A stretch of DNA of 64,000 bases from Heliopora coerulea (GCA_030142905.1 JASJOG010000003.1:1826001-1890000); one strand, 5' to 3'. Shown: positions 51,401 to 63,031, counted from the first letter of the stretch. Made by a program: numbers and translations. The notes: generated by a model from the sequence alone, not told the origin.

Positions 51401-52602
51401 CTGTTGGTTGCTAATTCAAAATTACACACTTTTTCTTCCATTATACTGGACAAAATTTAAGTTACAAAAGACAAAGTAGCTGCATATTTTAATCAATATT
51501 ATGTTGCAATCTAAGTGTTTTTTGTTGGATTATTGGCAAGCCCTTGACATGAGAACCAGCTTAAAAGTATCCTTGAAAATAATAAAATTATATCAAAATG
51601 TTTTATTTTTTCATTAGGGGATCCAAATTGTTTCTTGTAGTCACAACTTTCACCTCAAATGTGTTGATCCATGGTTACTAACCAATTATACATGTCCACT
51701 GTGCATGTTAAATATTGTTGGTAAGTACTTAATTCACCTTTCTTGACATTTTTTGTAGAAAAACCCATTTGAGTTCTGAGCTCTTCTGAAGCTAAAAAAT
51801 AGGTACCACTTTCCCTTTTTATTTTTTCTTAGCAATTTTGCAAATTCTTGTATGTCTTGGTGTACATGTACCAGTAGTTCCTAATAATATCCTGACTCAT
51901 AAAATAATACTTTGTAATGCTAAACAAAATGTGGAGTCACACTCCTTGTCATAAAAAGTAAAGGGTAGCCCAAGCTCTCCAGACCCTTGATTAATGGCCT
52001 TGATTGTACTTGTGCTCTGCAGATGTGATTTTTCATAGTTCATGATATTTTTCCATAATCTATAAAATTTGGAGCTAATCTGTGGACACTGAATTGAACA
52101 ATGGCAATGACTCTGCTGTTTTTTCTTCTCTTTAGATTGTGAAGGAAATGGTATAAAAACAGAAAGGAGATGTGCACCATTTTTCAGATCAGTGTTTCAC
52201 TGTTGTATTGCCAGTCCACTGTCATCGACAAGCATGATTTACAGTGTTACGTCAAAGGACATGACCAATGATGAGTCATCTTTCTTAAATAATGACACAG
52301 TAGAATCAATGAATTTTAATCCATCATCTGCTAACTCAAATAATACTTTGTGGCCAGAACATTTTCTTCTTAATGGAGAACTACAAAAAAGCAATACATT
52401 CAATGAAAACACCTGTTCCATGAGAGTGTTGTGTGATCCTGTTACAATTAAAAATCTGAGGGATATACCAGGATTCTCTCTGAGTAAAGTGTCATCAATT
52501 AAACCAAGAGTAACAGATTTGCAAGAACCTAAACATCTGCATAAACAGGATAAGAAAGCAAAACCAGTACAGATAGCTGATTCAGGAATAAAAAGATGTT
52601 AG
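48430..52602 (+). CDS. ZNRF3/RNF43-like PA-TM-RING ubiquitin ligase (partial exon set)
   Basis: Exons recognised: 48430 to about 48,480 (PA domain, ALGAVKKGAKAVIYDITE), 49511-49596 (PCPVIIISGVGGWKLMKI), 49712-49766 (QKVLKAKISWESEV), 50247-50333 (transmembrane helix), 50493-50517 (IKWKQYKR), 50924-51007 (LAKMAFDAVSRMESKKF), 51618-51720 (second RING half, SCSHNFHLKCVDPWL...CPLC) and 52135-52602 (tail, TAG stop). Order and wording match ZNRF3/RNF43, which ubiquitinate Frizzled receptors and damp Wnt signalling at the plasma membrane. The signal-peptide exons, the PA exon's 3' border and the first RING half (the initial CxxC) were not found. The 50517/50924 junction phases do not match. The cytoplasmic tail is short compared with vertebrate proteins. 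The gene may be damaged or incompletely resolved. Confidence 0.7.
50588..50614. repeat. (GTAT)n microsatellite
   Basis: About six and a half GTAT units in an intron of the ZNRF3/RNF43-like gene. Confidence 0.85.
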
Positions 52603-53795
52603 AAAATTTTAAATTTAAGTTTTAACGATAGATAAAGTCATGAAAGGTTTATCAGCTTTGGGGGTATTTATCAATTAGCAAATGCAGTAGTCTCCTCAGC
52701 AAGGATGTGAGAACCCTGTTTAAAGTTGGAATAAACACTTCATGTCAATTGTTTTCTCTTTTAAGTAAGATAAAAACAAAAAAATGAAATACCCAGTGCA
52801 ACTCACTTGAAATGCTAATTTCTTAACTATTTTTTTGGTTAAAAAAAGCAACTACTCACGACTTTGTTGTTCTATTTTTAACTATACAATGTTTCCTTGT
52901 CTTTTTCCTTTCATGTTGAATTTGTAAGTTCTTGCCAAACCAGTGATGTTGACTTACACAAATGGCAAAACTTCTTAAGTCTCTTCTAACAGTGTGTTGT
53001 GTCCAATGTGACAGTGGTATGCCCTCTTGCAGAATATTCTTAGTAATTATGATAAGGTGTTACAATTAAAGGATCGACCAACGGAGCGACATCTGTGTGA
53101 AAAAAAACGAGGACAAATAGTTTCCCATAAAGACCAAATAAATGAGATTAATAAGGAATTTATTATATGGCTTTTGCTTCCTTTCTTCATCACTTTTAAC
53201 CAAGCTTTGTGTTTGTGAGTTAACGGCTTAGGTTTACTGGTGTGTTTTTACTTATTACTTCGTGGTTTTTTGGCATCTATTCATCTAGTTTTCTGCTTAA
53301 AAATATCATTGAGAACATTCAACTTCTTTTCTACAAGTTTGTTTTTATAAATCTTCTGTAAAGCATACCAGAATCTTGTTTGTTTATCTTCAAAAAGGAA
53401 AAACTTATCACACGGCTGCCAAGTTCACTAATTGAACTGACCTAGCTCAAACATTAAACAGATATTTATATCAACAACTGTACAAGATTTAAATTATTTC
53501 CTGTTAGACTCACAGTTTAAGTAAACAAAACATTACATAAATTGTCTACCAAGATATCTGACATGATTCTTTTTATGATTTAACTCTCTCTTCATTATTT
53601 ATTTTCCTCATTTTCTATGTTAGGTGCAAACTCTCAGTCTTAATCTTTTAATATTCTTAATTTTCCAAACTTTTTTTTAACAACTAATCATTTACTTCCA
53701 TCCAACATTAAATTGTTCTTTTACACTCAATATCCATAAATTAATTTTATAAAACTTCACACTAAACTCTGTGCTAAAACAATTGTTTTAACCTA
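52603..53795. other. Intergenic DNA between convergent genes
   Basis: About 1.2 kb of AT-rich DNA between the 3' ends of the ubiquitin-ligase gene (+) and the RING/Kelch gene (-). No further feature could be supported. Confidence 0.6.
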
Positions 53796-55445
53796 TCAAC
53801 TAATACTTTTCACAACTGCAGTTGCATAAGATCTTTTATCTTTCATTGTGGGAAGTTCTTCCCAAGTATAAGTATCAATGTTAAAACATTCCACAGAATT
53901 AAGTTCTTTTCTTATCTCATTCACTCCTCCCATGACAACAATAACATTTCCTGTGATCACTGCACTACAGTATGCTATCCTATGTTTCATTGCTGGTAAC
54001 ATTGTACTCTTTCCATTTGTTATATTATAAACTACAACAGTGTTTAATGTTTTATTCTTCTTGTTACGTCCACCAATAATAATAATGTAGTCTTTCCAGG
54101 CAACAGTTGCCATGTAACAGACAGCAAAAGGCAATGGAGGCAGAGTTTGACAACAGTTGTTAGTAATATCATATAATAACACTGTGTCAAGACAATCGCT
54201 TGAATCACATGTTGGTGTTCCTCCAGCAATGACAACCTTGTCACCAAAACGTTGTGCACCATGCCTTGTTCTTGGTTCTGGCAAATGACAAACTAACTTG
54301 GAAGAATAAGGAGGAACCAAACTTACTTTATAGATATTATTAACTATCTTACCATCACTTTCACCTCCAAAAATAAATAAATTATTTCCATAAACAACAG
54401 TGGTGTGTCCGCAGGTCCACTGTGGTAACTTGGCAGTAAAGTTCTTCCATTGTGCACCTTCTTCATTCAAGCTTAATACCTCAATGCTGTCCTCACTCCA
54501 CCTTCCTCCACAAACAAACATTTGATCTTCATGGACAAACGACGATGAACAGCGACGTACTGACGTCATTGGTGACAGGTGAGTCCACTGTCTTGTTGTG
54601 GAGCTGAACATTTCAACTGACTGCTGATTACACCCTCCAGCAATGATAATATTTTCTCTAACATTAACATAAGCTTGCAAACAAGAAACAGTTAATCCAG
54701 AAAAACGGTCTTCACTTTCCAGCTTTTCTTTCGTAACACGAAATTCATTTTTGACAGCAACAACCTGGCACTCCAATTTACCCATCTGTTTCATCAAGTC
54801 ATCCATCTTCCCCGTCAACTGCAACAACTGTCCACTCATATTCGTTATCATCTCCTTTATGCTGGACGTTTCATCTTTGGATTCTTTCAAACTTCTTTTC
54901 ACTTCATCCATCTCATTTCTCGTCACGTAACAGTGAAATTTTCTTTCCCAATGATTTACGCGCTCTCCACATACCCGACATTTCGCCAAACGAAAGTCAC
55001 ACTCATTCATTTCGTGGTCTAGTTGATCTTTTCTGTTCACGATCAACTCACAACCCTCATTTGAACATTGTACTGGACTAAACTCGCAACTTCCAACGTG
55101 AACTTCAAGAACTTCTAACTTCACAAACTCGCCACATCCTCTACTGGAATTGTCACAACTTATCTTCAATTCTGATAAGAGATCCGCGACAAGTCTTGAA
55201 GGTCGCAACATTTGTTGTGTTAATGGTTCAATACAAACTGGACATTTCTGGATTACTTGTAAATGGCGATTGATGCAAGGCTTGCAAAACGAATGTTCAT
55301 TTTTTAAGCACTGCATTGGCTGCTTCAGCACATTTAAACAAATGGCACAATGGAGATTCTGAGGAACAGGATTTTCAAAACGTTCGTCGTCGTATCCTTC
55401 TTGGGCGGAAGCCATCGTTGTTAAATGTTGACGCAGTAAACTCAC
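53796..55445 (-). CDS. RING / TRAF-zinc-finger / coiled-coil / Kelch protein
   Basis: A single-exon ORF of 549 residues; Met11 is an alternative start. The RING finger spans about Cys33-Cys71 (CAICLNVL, HSFCKPC, KCPVC). TRAF-type zinc fingers cover about 97-172 (CDNSSRGCGEFV, CEFSPVQCSNEGC, CRVCGERV). A coiled coil lies at about 178-245. Kelch repeats fill about 255-549 (IIAGGCNQQSVEMFS, MFVCGGRWSEDSIEV, LFIFGGESDG, VVIAGGTP, IIIIGGRNKKN, VVMGGVNE), making a six-bladed propeller. The N-terminal part is built like TRAF-family E3 ligases, but the Kelch propeller takes the place of the MATH domain. It likely ubiquitinates a substrate bound by the propeller. The frame is intact and intronless, suggesting lineage expansion by retroposition, which is inference. 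Confidence 0.88.
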   Translation of the reverse strand: MSLLRQHLTTMASAQEGYDDERFENPVPQNLHCAICLNVLKQPMQCLKNEHSFCKPCINRHLQVIQKCPVCIEPLTQQMLRPSRLVADLLSELKISCDNSSRGCGEFVKLEVLEVHVGSCEFSPVQCSNEGCELIVNRKDQLDHEMNECDFRLAKCRVCGERVNHWERKFHCYVTRNEMDEVKRSLKESKDETSSIKEMITNMSGQLLQLTGKMDDLMKQMGKLECQVVAVKNEFRVTKEKLESEDRFSGLTVSCLQAYVNVRENIIIAGGCNQQSVEMFSSTTRQWTHLSPMTSVRRCSSSFVHEDQMFVCGGRWSEDSIEVLSLNEEGAQWKNFTAKLPQWTCGHTTVVYGNNLFIFGGESDGKIVNNIYKVSLVPPYSSKLVCHLPEPRTRHGAQRFGDKVVIAGGTPTCDSSDCLDTVLLYDITNNCCQTLPPLPFAVCYMATVAWKDYIIIIGGRNKKNKTLNTVVVYNITNGKSTMLPAMKHRIAYCSAVITGNVIVVMGGVNEIRKELNSVECFNIDTYTWEELPTMKDKRSYATAVVKSIS

Positions 55446-55665
55446 AATTTTCTTTCAGCCAAATCACTTTCTGTCCTCAATATCAAACCACCACAAAAAT
55501 GCTTTATACTTGAATCCTCAAGAACTTGTACGAGTAACAGTTCGTTTCTCTATTAAAAAGAACGAGAGATTGATCTACCGTCGACGAACATTAAACACGG
55601 AGCGATCGCATAAGAAGAGGCTGTGTTTCTCAGCCTGTCAATTATGATTAAGGAAAGGTCGCATG

Positions 55666-56109
55666 TTATTGGTCAATTGAGTTTGGACTAATTTCCGGTG
55701 GACGAATATCACGTTCAATTGAGAATATAGGAAATGAATTTGTTTGCAACGACGTTGCTACCTGGATCGTATTTTGCGCCTGTTGGCCATTTGAACTGTT
55801 TTGACTGAGCCAACAATCCAAGAGCAATTCCATCACTTCAATATTTCCTGCCGGTTTTCCGTTGGACAGTAACTGATTCCTCATGGTGTTGATCTTTTTA
55901 CGTACTTCTACCAAGCGCCCTTCCTCATCGCGTTTCACTTCCATTTTGAAGCCGTAGTAGGCCTTGCTCTCTTTAATTGCACTTTTATTCTTCTGGTAGT
56001 AGACTTTATTGCGATCATACTTGCTAAGCCTCGCAGAACGCGGAGTTGTGCTTTGCGCAGAGGTAGAAGTCCGAGCTGTTGGATGAGAGCAACCGAGCAT
56101 GTTTGCCAC
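55666..56109 (-). CDS. Hypothetical small protein
   Basis: A 147-residue ORF upstream of and on the same strand as the RING/Kelch gene. It has a Ser/Thr-rich head, a strongly basic helical middle (KYDRNKVYYQKNKSAIKESK), a possible helix (IEVMELLLDCWLSQN) and a polar tail. No domain is recognised. It could be an exon of a larger gene or a repeat-derived ORF; no splice evidence was found. Confidence 0.35.
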   Translation of the reverse strand: MANMLGCSHPTARTSTSAQSTTPRSARLSKYDRNKVYYQKNKSAIKESKAYYGFKMEVKRDEEGRLVEVRKKINTMRNQLLSNGKPAGNIEVMELLLDCWLSQNSSNGQQAQNTIQVATSLQTNSFPIFSIERDIRPPEISPNSIDQ

Positions 56110-57832
56110 AAATGAATTTGAAAGTGGAGCTAGCTTTTTTCCATATTTATAATATTACAAGCTTCAAGTATGCGCAAAAAAGAATACAGATGGCTATGAC
56201 ACATCGCGGACGTAATAAAATGTGAATCGTGCCCAAACACTGCGCGGGTAGGATGACTATAAGTGAATGAAGATGCGCAGGACGTCTCGAATGATTATAA
56301 CACGACGTATAACAACCAGAAAAATCAGTAAATGTGGCATGTTCAGCCATTTATTGCTTTATATATTGTTTAGCTGTATTTTAAAAACACATTTTAAAAG
56401 TATTTCCGTAAGCTTTAGGCTCTTAGGACACGCTTGTGGAGCTCTACGCTGTCCAGTTTAGTCACGCTTCGAAGTGTCCGCCGTTTTGAAACATGCAACC
56501 GCCATACGAAGCTAGAAATGTGGGAGGAGCTTACCTTTTTATAGCGTCGCTCCGTGTTTAAACTAGTCTCCGCAACAACACACAAGTTTCGTTTACCTTT
56601 TGTAATGTGAACGCCCAAATTAGAAATTTTACTACATGTCACGTGCAAAACCATGTGATAGAACTCGTGCCGTTTCTTAACCGAGTAGACTTCTGAGTTT
56701 GCAATTTTTGTTTAAAAAATTGAAAAGTTCTCTTAGGTGAAACAGCGTTGGGTTTTAACCAGCCATATGTACTTCCTAGCCGATTATCAATGATTGGTGG
56801 CCCCTTTTCTAATTTCTATTATTCTATAGTGACCTTGTGATTTTATTGGGGCACCAGGATTTATTTAATAGATGTTTCATCGTCTTGACAGGCAGGATGG
56901 TTGGTTATGGCGCCAAAGCACCTCGAACGCTAAAATCATGTGAGTTAATAAGTGGAGGAGCTAGAAAGCAAATGTAACGTGGGCACAACATGGGCAAAGG
57001 TCCCAACATTTCCTGGTAGTTTTTTAATTATTACACTGCTAGGTAAATGCATGCAGCACTGCCGTTGAGATATTTTGCAGTAGTTGAGCCGAATAAAGTA
57101 GTAAAGAACATGGCGGTACCAGCTCATTTTTCCATCATATAGCATACAAGCCTTAGAACGCACTTGAAAATCCATCTGCCAAAAATTCCAAGCAAAAATT
57201 CCAAAAGTTAGAATTGAAAAATTATTAGTATAGCACACAGTGGTACAGGCGCATTTTTACCATATGGCGGTACCAGAGCATTTTCACCACACGCTTATAT
57301 CCAGTCCATAAATTCATGAATTACGATGCTACCAGCTCGTCATAATAATTCGCTTGTGGCACTTGTGAAATATGACTGCCACAATACACTTTTACCAGCA
57401 AATAGAAATTTTCCTACTACAAAAATTTCTTACCATAAAATGGATTAATCAAATTTTTTCACCATAAAAATGAAAAAGTGCGTCGCTACCACCAAGTGAT
57501 AAAATTGGAAGGTTTCACCATCTATTTACATGAAACAAATTTTTAACCAAATGACGTTGGTGTAGTTTCACAAAAATTCCATTAAAGAATTCTATCTAAA
57601 AAATCCAATCCAGAAAATTCCAATCCATAAATTCATTCATTACTATGCTACCACCTCGTCATAACATAATAATCTTATAATAATTCACTTGTGAAATATA
57701 AAGACCGCCACAGTTGTGGCGTTACGTCATATGGTTCTCATATAATAGAATCAATTTTATAAGATAATTACTCTGATTTCTCTTGTAAAAAGTGTCTTTG
57801 AAAGCAAAAGTGTCTTTGAAGGTGAACATGCC
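56110..57832. other. Non-coding DNA with local duplications
   Basis: No gene supported. From 57,100 on, short themes recur (GGCGGTACCAGCTC, GCTACCACCTCGTCATAA), with one segment duplicated at about 57,303-57,382 and 57,622-57,710. Confidence 0.55.
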
Positions 57833-58800
57833 ATGACTGAAGCCGTGAACCATAGCGAGAATCTCTCTTGCTCGTGCAAATGTAATGAGCTATCGGTCGA
57901 TATGGAAGGTGCTAAACTGGATGTGACTATTACTGAGCGGGAGATTAGGCATAACACTAATTCTATTCAGAATATTGAGAACGACTTTGCTGTACTTAAA
58001 TATAATTATAAAAAAATACGCCAAGAAATCGACCAGATGAAGAAGGAATCCCTTGAAATTCATCAACAGTATGCCATGTTAATTTCATCATCATTTCAAT
58101 ATTCAAATGTTGAAGATAAGGAAACCCAAGAGAAAAGAATCGACGATATGATAACTCAAATTCTACAAAAGATGTCACCATTAATGAAAGAATTAACTCC
58201 AAGTCACTCCACCGTTAGGAGAACCTCATTCCTAGTATTAACACACCCGTTCCAAACTCAGTTGCAAATCTGTTAGATGAATATAGAGAAAAGCATCGAC
58301 AAAGGTGTAGGTGAGCTGACGCACTTTGGATAGAACCAAAGGGAATACGTCCTTCGGGAACGTCATTAGTCAACGAAACCCAAAATTATCCGGATTGTCT
58401 AGAAGATTGTCTAGACGGATCCAATTGTCAAGGATACAGCGCGATGGTGATACACGTTGGTACGAATGACCTAGCAAAAGATAATGCTGTAACCGTTCTC
58501 TAAAAGGTTAGAGGGATTCATTCAAGACGCACAGCATTACATAAATAACATTGCCATCTCTGGTGTCATTCAGAGGGAAGATGGTAGAGTACCCGAGGGA
58601 AGAATTTCCTTTTATAATGATCTCACTAAAGAATTGTCTGGAAAACTGAATGTTCATTACATCGATAACAACAATATTCATGGATCAGACTTGAATGGGT
58701 CCAAACTACACCTGAACAGAACTGGAGACAAAGCCCTTGGTAAAAATTTTTGTTCCTATCTGAGATCAATACGTCAATGTACTAACACGCACCATCCTTA
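57833..58800 (+). pseudogene. CR1-like LINE ORF1 with coiled coil and SGNH esterase-like domain (broken)
   Basis: The first frame (57833-58276) is Cys-containing at its head (CSCKCNEL) and then coiled-coil (ENDFAVLKYNYKKIRQEIDQ). After frame changes, 58,441-58,800 encodes MVIHVGTNDLAKD, ISGVIQREDGRVPE and GSKLHLNRTGDKAL, which are the blocks of the SGNH/GDSL esterase domain carried by ORF1 of many CR1-type LINEs. At least one frameshift separates coiled coil and esterase. Confidence 0.75.
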
Positions 58801-60304
58801 TGGTAGCAAGCAAAATTTTTTCTTCAAGAGACGTACGAATTCATGAGATGAATATTCCTGGCTATCAATTATTTAGGAAAGACAGATCAAGAAATGGGGG
58901 TGCTGTCGCCTTTTACGTAAGAAATGTGTTTAATGTGGTTAACAAAATGCATTTGGTGTCAGATGAACTTGAAGCTGTATGTATTGAAATTGTAAAACCA
59001 AAATCAAAACCTGTACAAATTGTCTCAATTTTCCGAGCCCCGAATTCTGGATCCGAATTTACGAACAACTTTGAAGGTTTTCTAAACGATTTAGATAATA
59101 AAAAGAAAGAAAGAATTCTCATTGGAGATTTAAATTGTGATTTATTATCAAATGCCAGTTACGCTTATACAGACAGATTAATTGAAATTTTAAATTCCTA
59201 TCAAATTGAGCAAATGATCACTGATCCTACTAGACTAACAAATTGCTTTGAGTCTTTAATTGACATCCTCGCAACAAATAGGCGAGAAAAACTATTAACT
59301 TCTGGAGTGTTACATATTGGAATCAGTGATCATAGTTTCGTCTTTGGATGTTTTAAAATTGCGGTCCCAAAGACTGATCCAAAGCTGATTGAAAGGAGAA
59401 ATATTAAAAACTACCGAGAAGATCTGCTTAGAAGAGATCTTTTGATGCTCTGAACAAGCATGACTGGCAATCCGACGATCCCAATAAATTATGGGATATA
59501 TTTAAGTGCATCTTTACTTTCCGAGATGCACGCTCCTTTAAAAATGCGCAAGGTGAGAAGCGAATATGTTCCGTGGATGACTTCAAATATAAAATGCGAG
59601 ATGAAGCATCGTCACTATTTAAAAAGGAGGGCTGTTGCCTCTAAATACGATAACCAATATTTAGCATATAAGAAACAAAGAAATCGTGTCAATAATTTAA
59701 TTAGATCTGCAAAAAAGAAATTCTGTTTGCAAACTATTGACCGAAATAGAAATAATCCAAAGGAAATGTGGAAGAACATTAACATGATTCTTGGGCGTCG
59801 TGGTCGCTGCTCAAAAACTACCTTAATACCTTCAATCAGACTCGACAATACTACATTTACACAGGAGGATCAAATCGTGGAAACTTTAAACACATATTTT
59901 AGTAACATAGGTGAGAATCTTTCTTCTAATCTAGATGAAACTGACAGAGAATTTTCTGATTATATGATAGCAAGCCCAGAACGAGTTTAAATTTTCAACT
60001 GTCACTGAAAATCCTGTCTCAAAAGTTATTAATGAAATGAAATCATGTAAGGCTGCAGGTCTCGATAAAATACCTGCTAGATTGCTGAAAGATTCTTCAG
60101 TTGTTATAGTTCCTTACTTAACCAATATTTTCAATCTATCCCTATGTCGGGATATCTTTCCAGACGATTGGAAACAGACCCGAACCTCCCCAATCTTTAA
60201 ATCTGGAGATGAAGAAGATTGTAGCAACTATCGACTGATATCTGTTTTGTCAGTTGTTTGCAAATTATTCGAGAAGCTAGTATATGAGCAACTTGACACA
60301 TATC
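58800..60304 (+). pseudogene. CR1-like LINE ORF2: endonuclease and N-terminal reverse transcriptase, truncated
   Basis: The AP-endonuclease frame (58,800-59,453) shows YQLFRKDRSRNGGAVAFYVR, IVSIFRAPNSGSEF, ILIGDLNCDLL and GISDHSFVFG. The linker (59,460-59,990) contains WKNINMILGRRGR. The RT start (60,037-60,304) has AAGLDKIPARLLKDSS and CSNYRLISVLSVVCKLFEKL. Frames change at about 59,455 and 59,990. Coding stops where the Gypsy LTR begins at 60,305, before the catalytic RT block. Confidence 0.85.
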
Positions 60305-60890
60305 TGTAGCGTTGGGCCGGTATTGGATACTGCAAACCGCCGCACTAAGGTTCTTGGTTCTGGTACTCCTCTTAGCTTAGATCATCAAGGACACAATCTA
60401 CACTAAGCGTATTCAAGCTATTTATTTACGGTTTAGTACGGTTTATAGACATTAATGGTGTTTTTAAATACGTAGATACCATGGTGAATGGTAATTTAAG
60501 ATAAAACTATACTTTGATGAAACTATACTTTATCTTATCTTAAATTACCATTCACCATGGTATCTACGTATTTAAAAACTGTGTTTAAATTTGTTACCAC
60601 GACAAAATCGCTGTTTTATTACATTAATGGTGGTTAAATGACGTAACTATATTTGTGGATGTCAAAGCAAGACATTCTACCTTTATCTGCCAAGAATGCA
60701 GCCCTAATAACCGCAATTTACCAAAATCTGTAGCCTAAGTGTTCAAGCATGCTCTAGCACTGCTACGATGTACTTTTAGAGCTTACACGCACATTGCTTT
60801 GGCTGTTCGCAGTTCCGGTCCACGCGCATGTCATGCTTGTTCTCGCTTCATTGCGTCACTACTCTGATACTTGCTACGTCGGTCGCTACA
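60305..60890 (-). repeat. 3' LTR of the Gypsy element
   Basis: 586 bp bounded by TGTAGCG and its inverse CGCTACA. On the minus strand it is preceded by the purine tract AAGAGGGGATAG (60891-60902). It contains a perfect 45-bp hairpin at 60460-60579. Confidence 0.82.
60460..60579. repeat. Perfect 45-bp hairpin inside the LTR
   Basis: Arms 60460-60504 and 60535-60579 are exact complements around a 30-base loop that itself repeats AAACTATACTTT. The 12-base sequence ACATTAATGGTG lies at 60450-60461 and again at 60621-60632. Confidence 0.85.
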
Positions 60891-61137
60891 CTATCCCCTC
60901 TTAATGAAAGGCATGTCCTCATGCCGTACAGGTTAATATCTCACTAAATGAATAACGTACTTAGAATGCAATAAAGTCTAACAAAGAGACATGGAAGTCT
61001 TGCTATTTAGTTCTTAGCTTACGTTTACTTCATAATCTTGCAATCATGCCGGCGGTCTCACAACACGCCGTTGCCTCATGGGTGGAACATGTTCTTGATC
61101 CTCCGTGAAAGGTTGCTCACTCAGAGTGAGGTTCATC

Positions 61138-62424
61138 TTAGAGAAAAACAGGTCGATCCTCGCTATACAGAAGGTCAGTGTCGTCTGGTACATAGCTTCT
61201 GTCGTCGCTGTTGTTCTCATGACCAGTCGGGTCGGGATGTATTCGCACTCCGTCTGCGTCAAGACTTTCGTTGCCATTTTGTGGTTGAGTTTTGCAGAGC
61301 CTAAGCCGGTTGTAATGAACAATGTGCTTGTGCCCTGCATTGTTCTCTGGCTGGATCTTGTAGTTCACCTCAGAAATTCTGTCTACAATTATGAAAGGTC
61401 CTACCCACGGCGACTGTAACTTCCTGGATTCACTTTTCTTCGCAGCGGAATTAAACAACCAAACTCGATCCCCAACACCAAAAGCTTGCCAAGTACCTTT
61501 CGTGTCGTGATATTGTTTTTGCCGTTTTTGCGCTTTCTTCAGGTATTCTCGAGCTAATTCGTGTGCTTTCTCCAGGTTTTCGCGGAGATCTTGAACATGT
61601 TCCTACGTATCTGCTGGTTGATCTGGAGGACTTCCAAACATTATGTCTACTGGTAGCCGTATTTCGCGTCCGAACATGAGATGGCACGGTGTAAATCCGG
61701 TGGATTCTTCAACACAGGATCGGTAGGCTATCATGACTTTGGGAAGGTGGACATCCCAATCCCTCTGGTGTTTTTCCACGTATTTGGAAAGCATTGCTTC
61801 CAAGGTTCGATTAAACGGTTCAATCATTCCATCCCCTTCCGCATGATACGCCGAAGTCCGTGTTTTCTGTATTCTAAGTATACGACACACCTCGTGAAAT
61901 AAAGAAGACTCGAAGTTCCGACCTTGATCAGCATGAATGCTCTTGGGCACACCATAGCGGCAAATAAACTCGTCTACCAACTTCTGGGACGTGGTATGTA
62001 CGGTGGTATGTGCCTCCTGGTTTGGAATCGCGTAACTCTCCGTCCATTTGGAAAGATAATCTCCGACGACCATAATAAACTTGTTATGATTCGCGCTTTC
62101 CGAGAGCGCTCCTAGAATGTCAATGGCAACTCTCTCCATTGGATAGCTAGGGGGGCAACTAACCAACGGGGCTCGAGTTCCCTTCGTCGCGCCCTTACCA
62201 GTCGCACACTTCTCGCATTTCCTCAACCAGTCCTCCACGTCCTGCCTTTGACCAGGCCAATAAAATCGCTCACGTACCTTCTGCAGAGTTTTGGTTATTC
62301 CCAAATGACCTGCTGTTGGACCATCGTGAAGCGAAGTCAACACGTCATTAACCAACGATCGAGGCACAACCAGCAGTGGTTTCGAGACTTTTCCACTTTC
62401 GTTCTCCCAACGACGATACAACAA
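61138..62424 (-). pseudogene. Gypsy integrase (H2C2, DDE core, GPY/F-like end)
   Basis: The main open piece (61,603-62,424, 273 residues) has a zinc H2C2 motif (HDGPTAGHLGITKT...CEKCATGK), then Asp (VAIDILG), Asp (IHADQGRNFES) and Glu (DGMIEPFNRTL), and continues to FTPCHLMFGREIRLP. After a stop and frame change, 61,458-61,138 holds a GPY/F-type module (PWVGPFIIVDRISEVNYKI, HYNRLRL). A Pro stands where Gypsy integrases normally have Arg or Lys after the catalytic Glu. It is broken by at least one stop. Confidence 0.83.
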
Positions 62425-63031
62425 ACCATCTCAAACTTCCAGCACGTCCTAATGCGCGCACAAGTTATGTACCGTCTTACTCCAGCCTCGCAACCCTTCC
62501 TTAGGTGGAGGTTCCGAGCAAGTTTCTCTCCAAGCCGAGACGGGATGGACAACAGATGTCACCCAACAGCAGAGATCTCAGCTCCGCGGGTGTCCATGTC
62601 AAGCAGCACGGTTCCTCCGGGTTCTTGTCAACAGCACCGACCATAGAAACTTCAAGGACGACATCTACAGGATCTGGTGGTCGTCTTGGCAACCCATCCG
62701 CATTCTCATGTTACTTCCCACGTCCTGATTGTACCCTGAAATCGAACTCTGCTAGCTTCTCCAACCAACGTGCTACTTGTCCACCCGGCTCCTTAAAGTT
62801 GCTCAGCTACCGTAAGGCGTCGTGGTCAGTTCGGGCAATAAACCTGCGTCCGTACAGGTAGTAGCTGAAATGTTGACAATAGAAAACTAAAGCCAACATT
62901 TTCCTCTAGGTGACAGAGTAATTTCGCTCCAGTTTGCTAAGTGTTCTACTAGCATAAGCAATCACCTTCTCTTTACAGTCCTGTACTTGGGATAACACAG
63001 CGCCGATCTCTTGGTCACTTGCATCGGTATC
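62425..63031 (-). pseudogene. Gypsy RNase H region, heavily decayed
   Basis: Lies between RT and integrase, where RNase H is expected. Only short pieces remain in different frames, with several stops. Its assignment rests on position. Confidence 0.5.
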
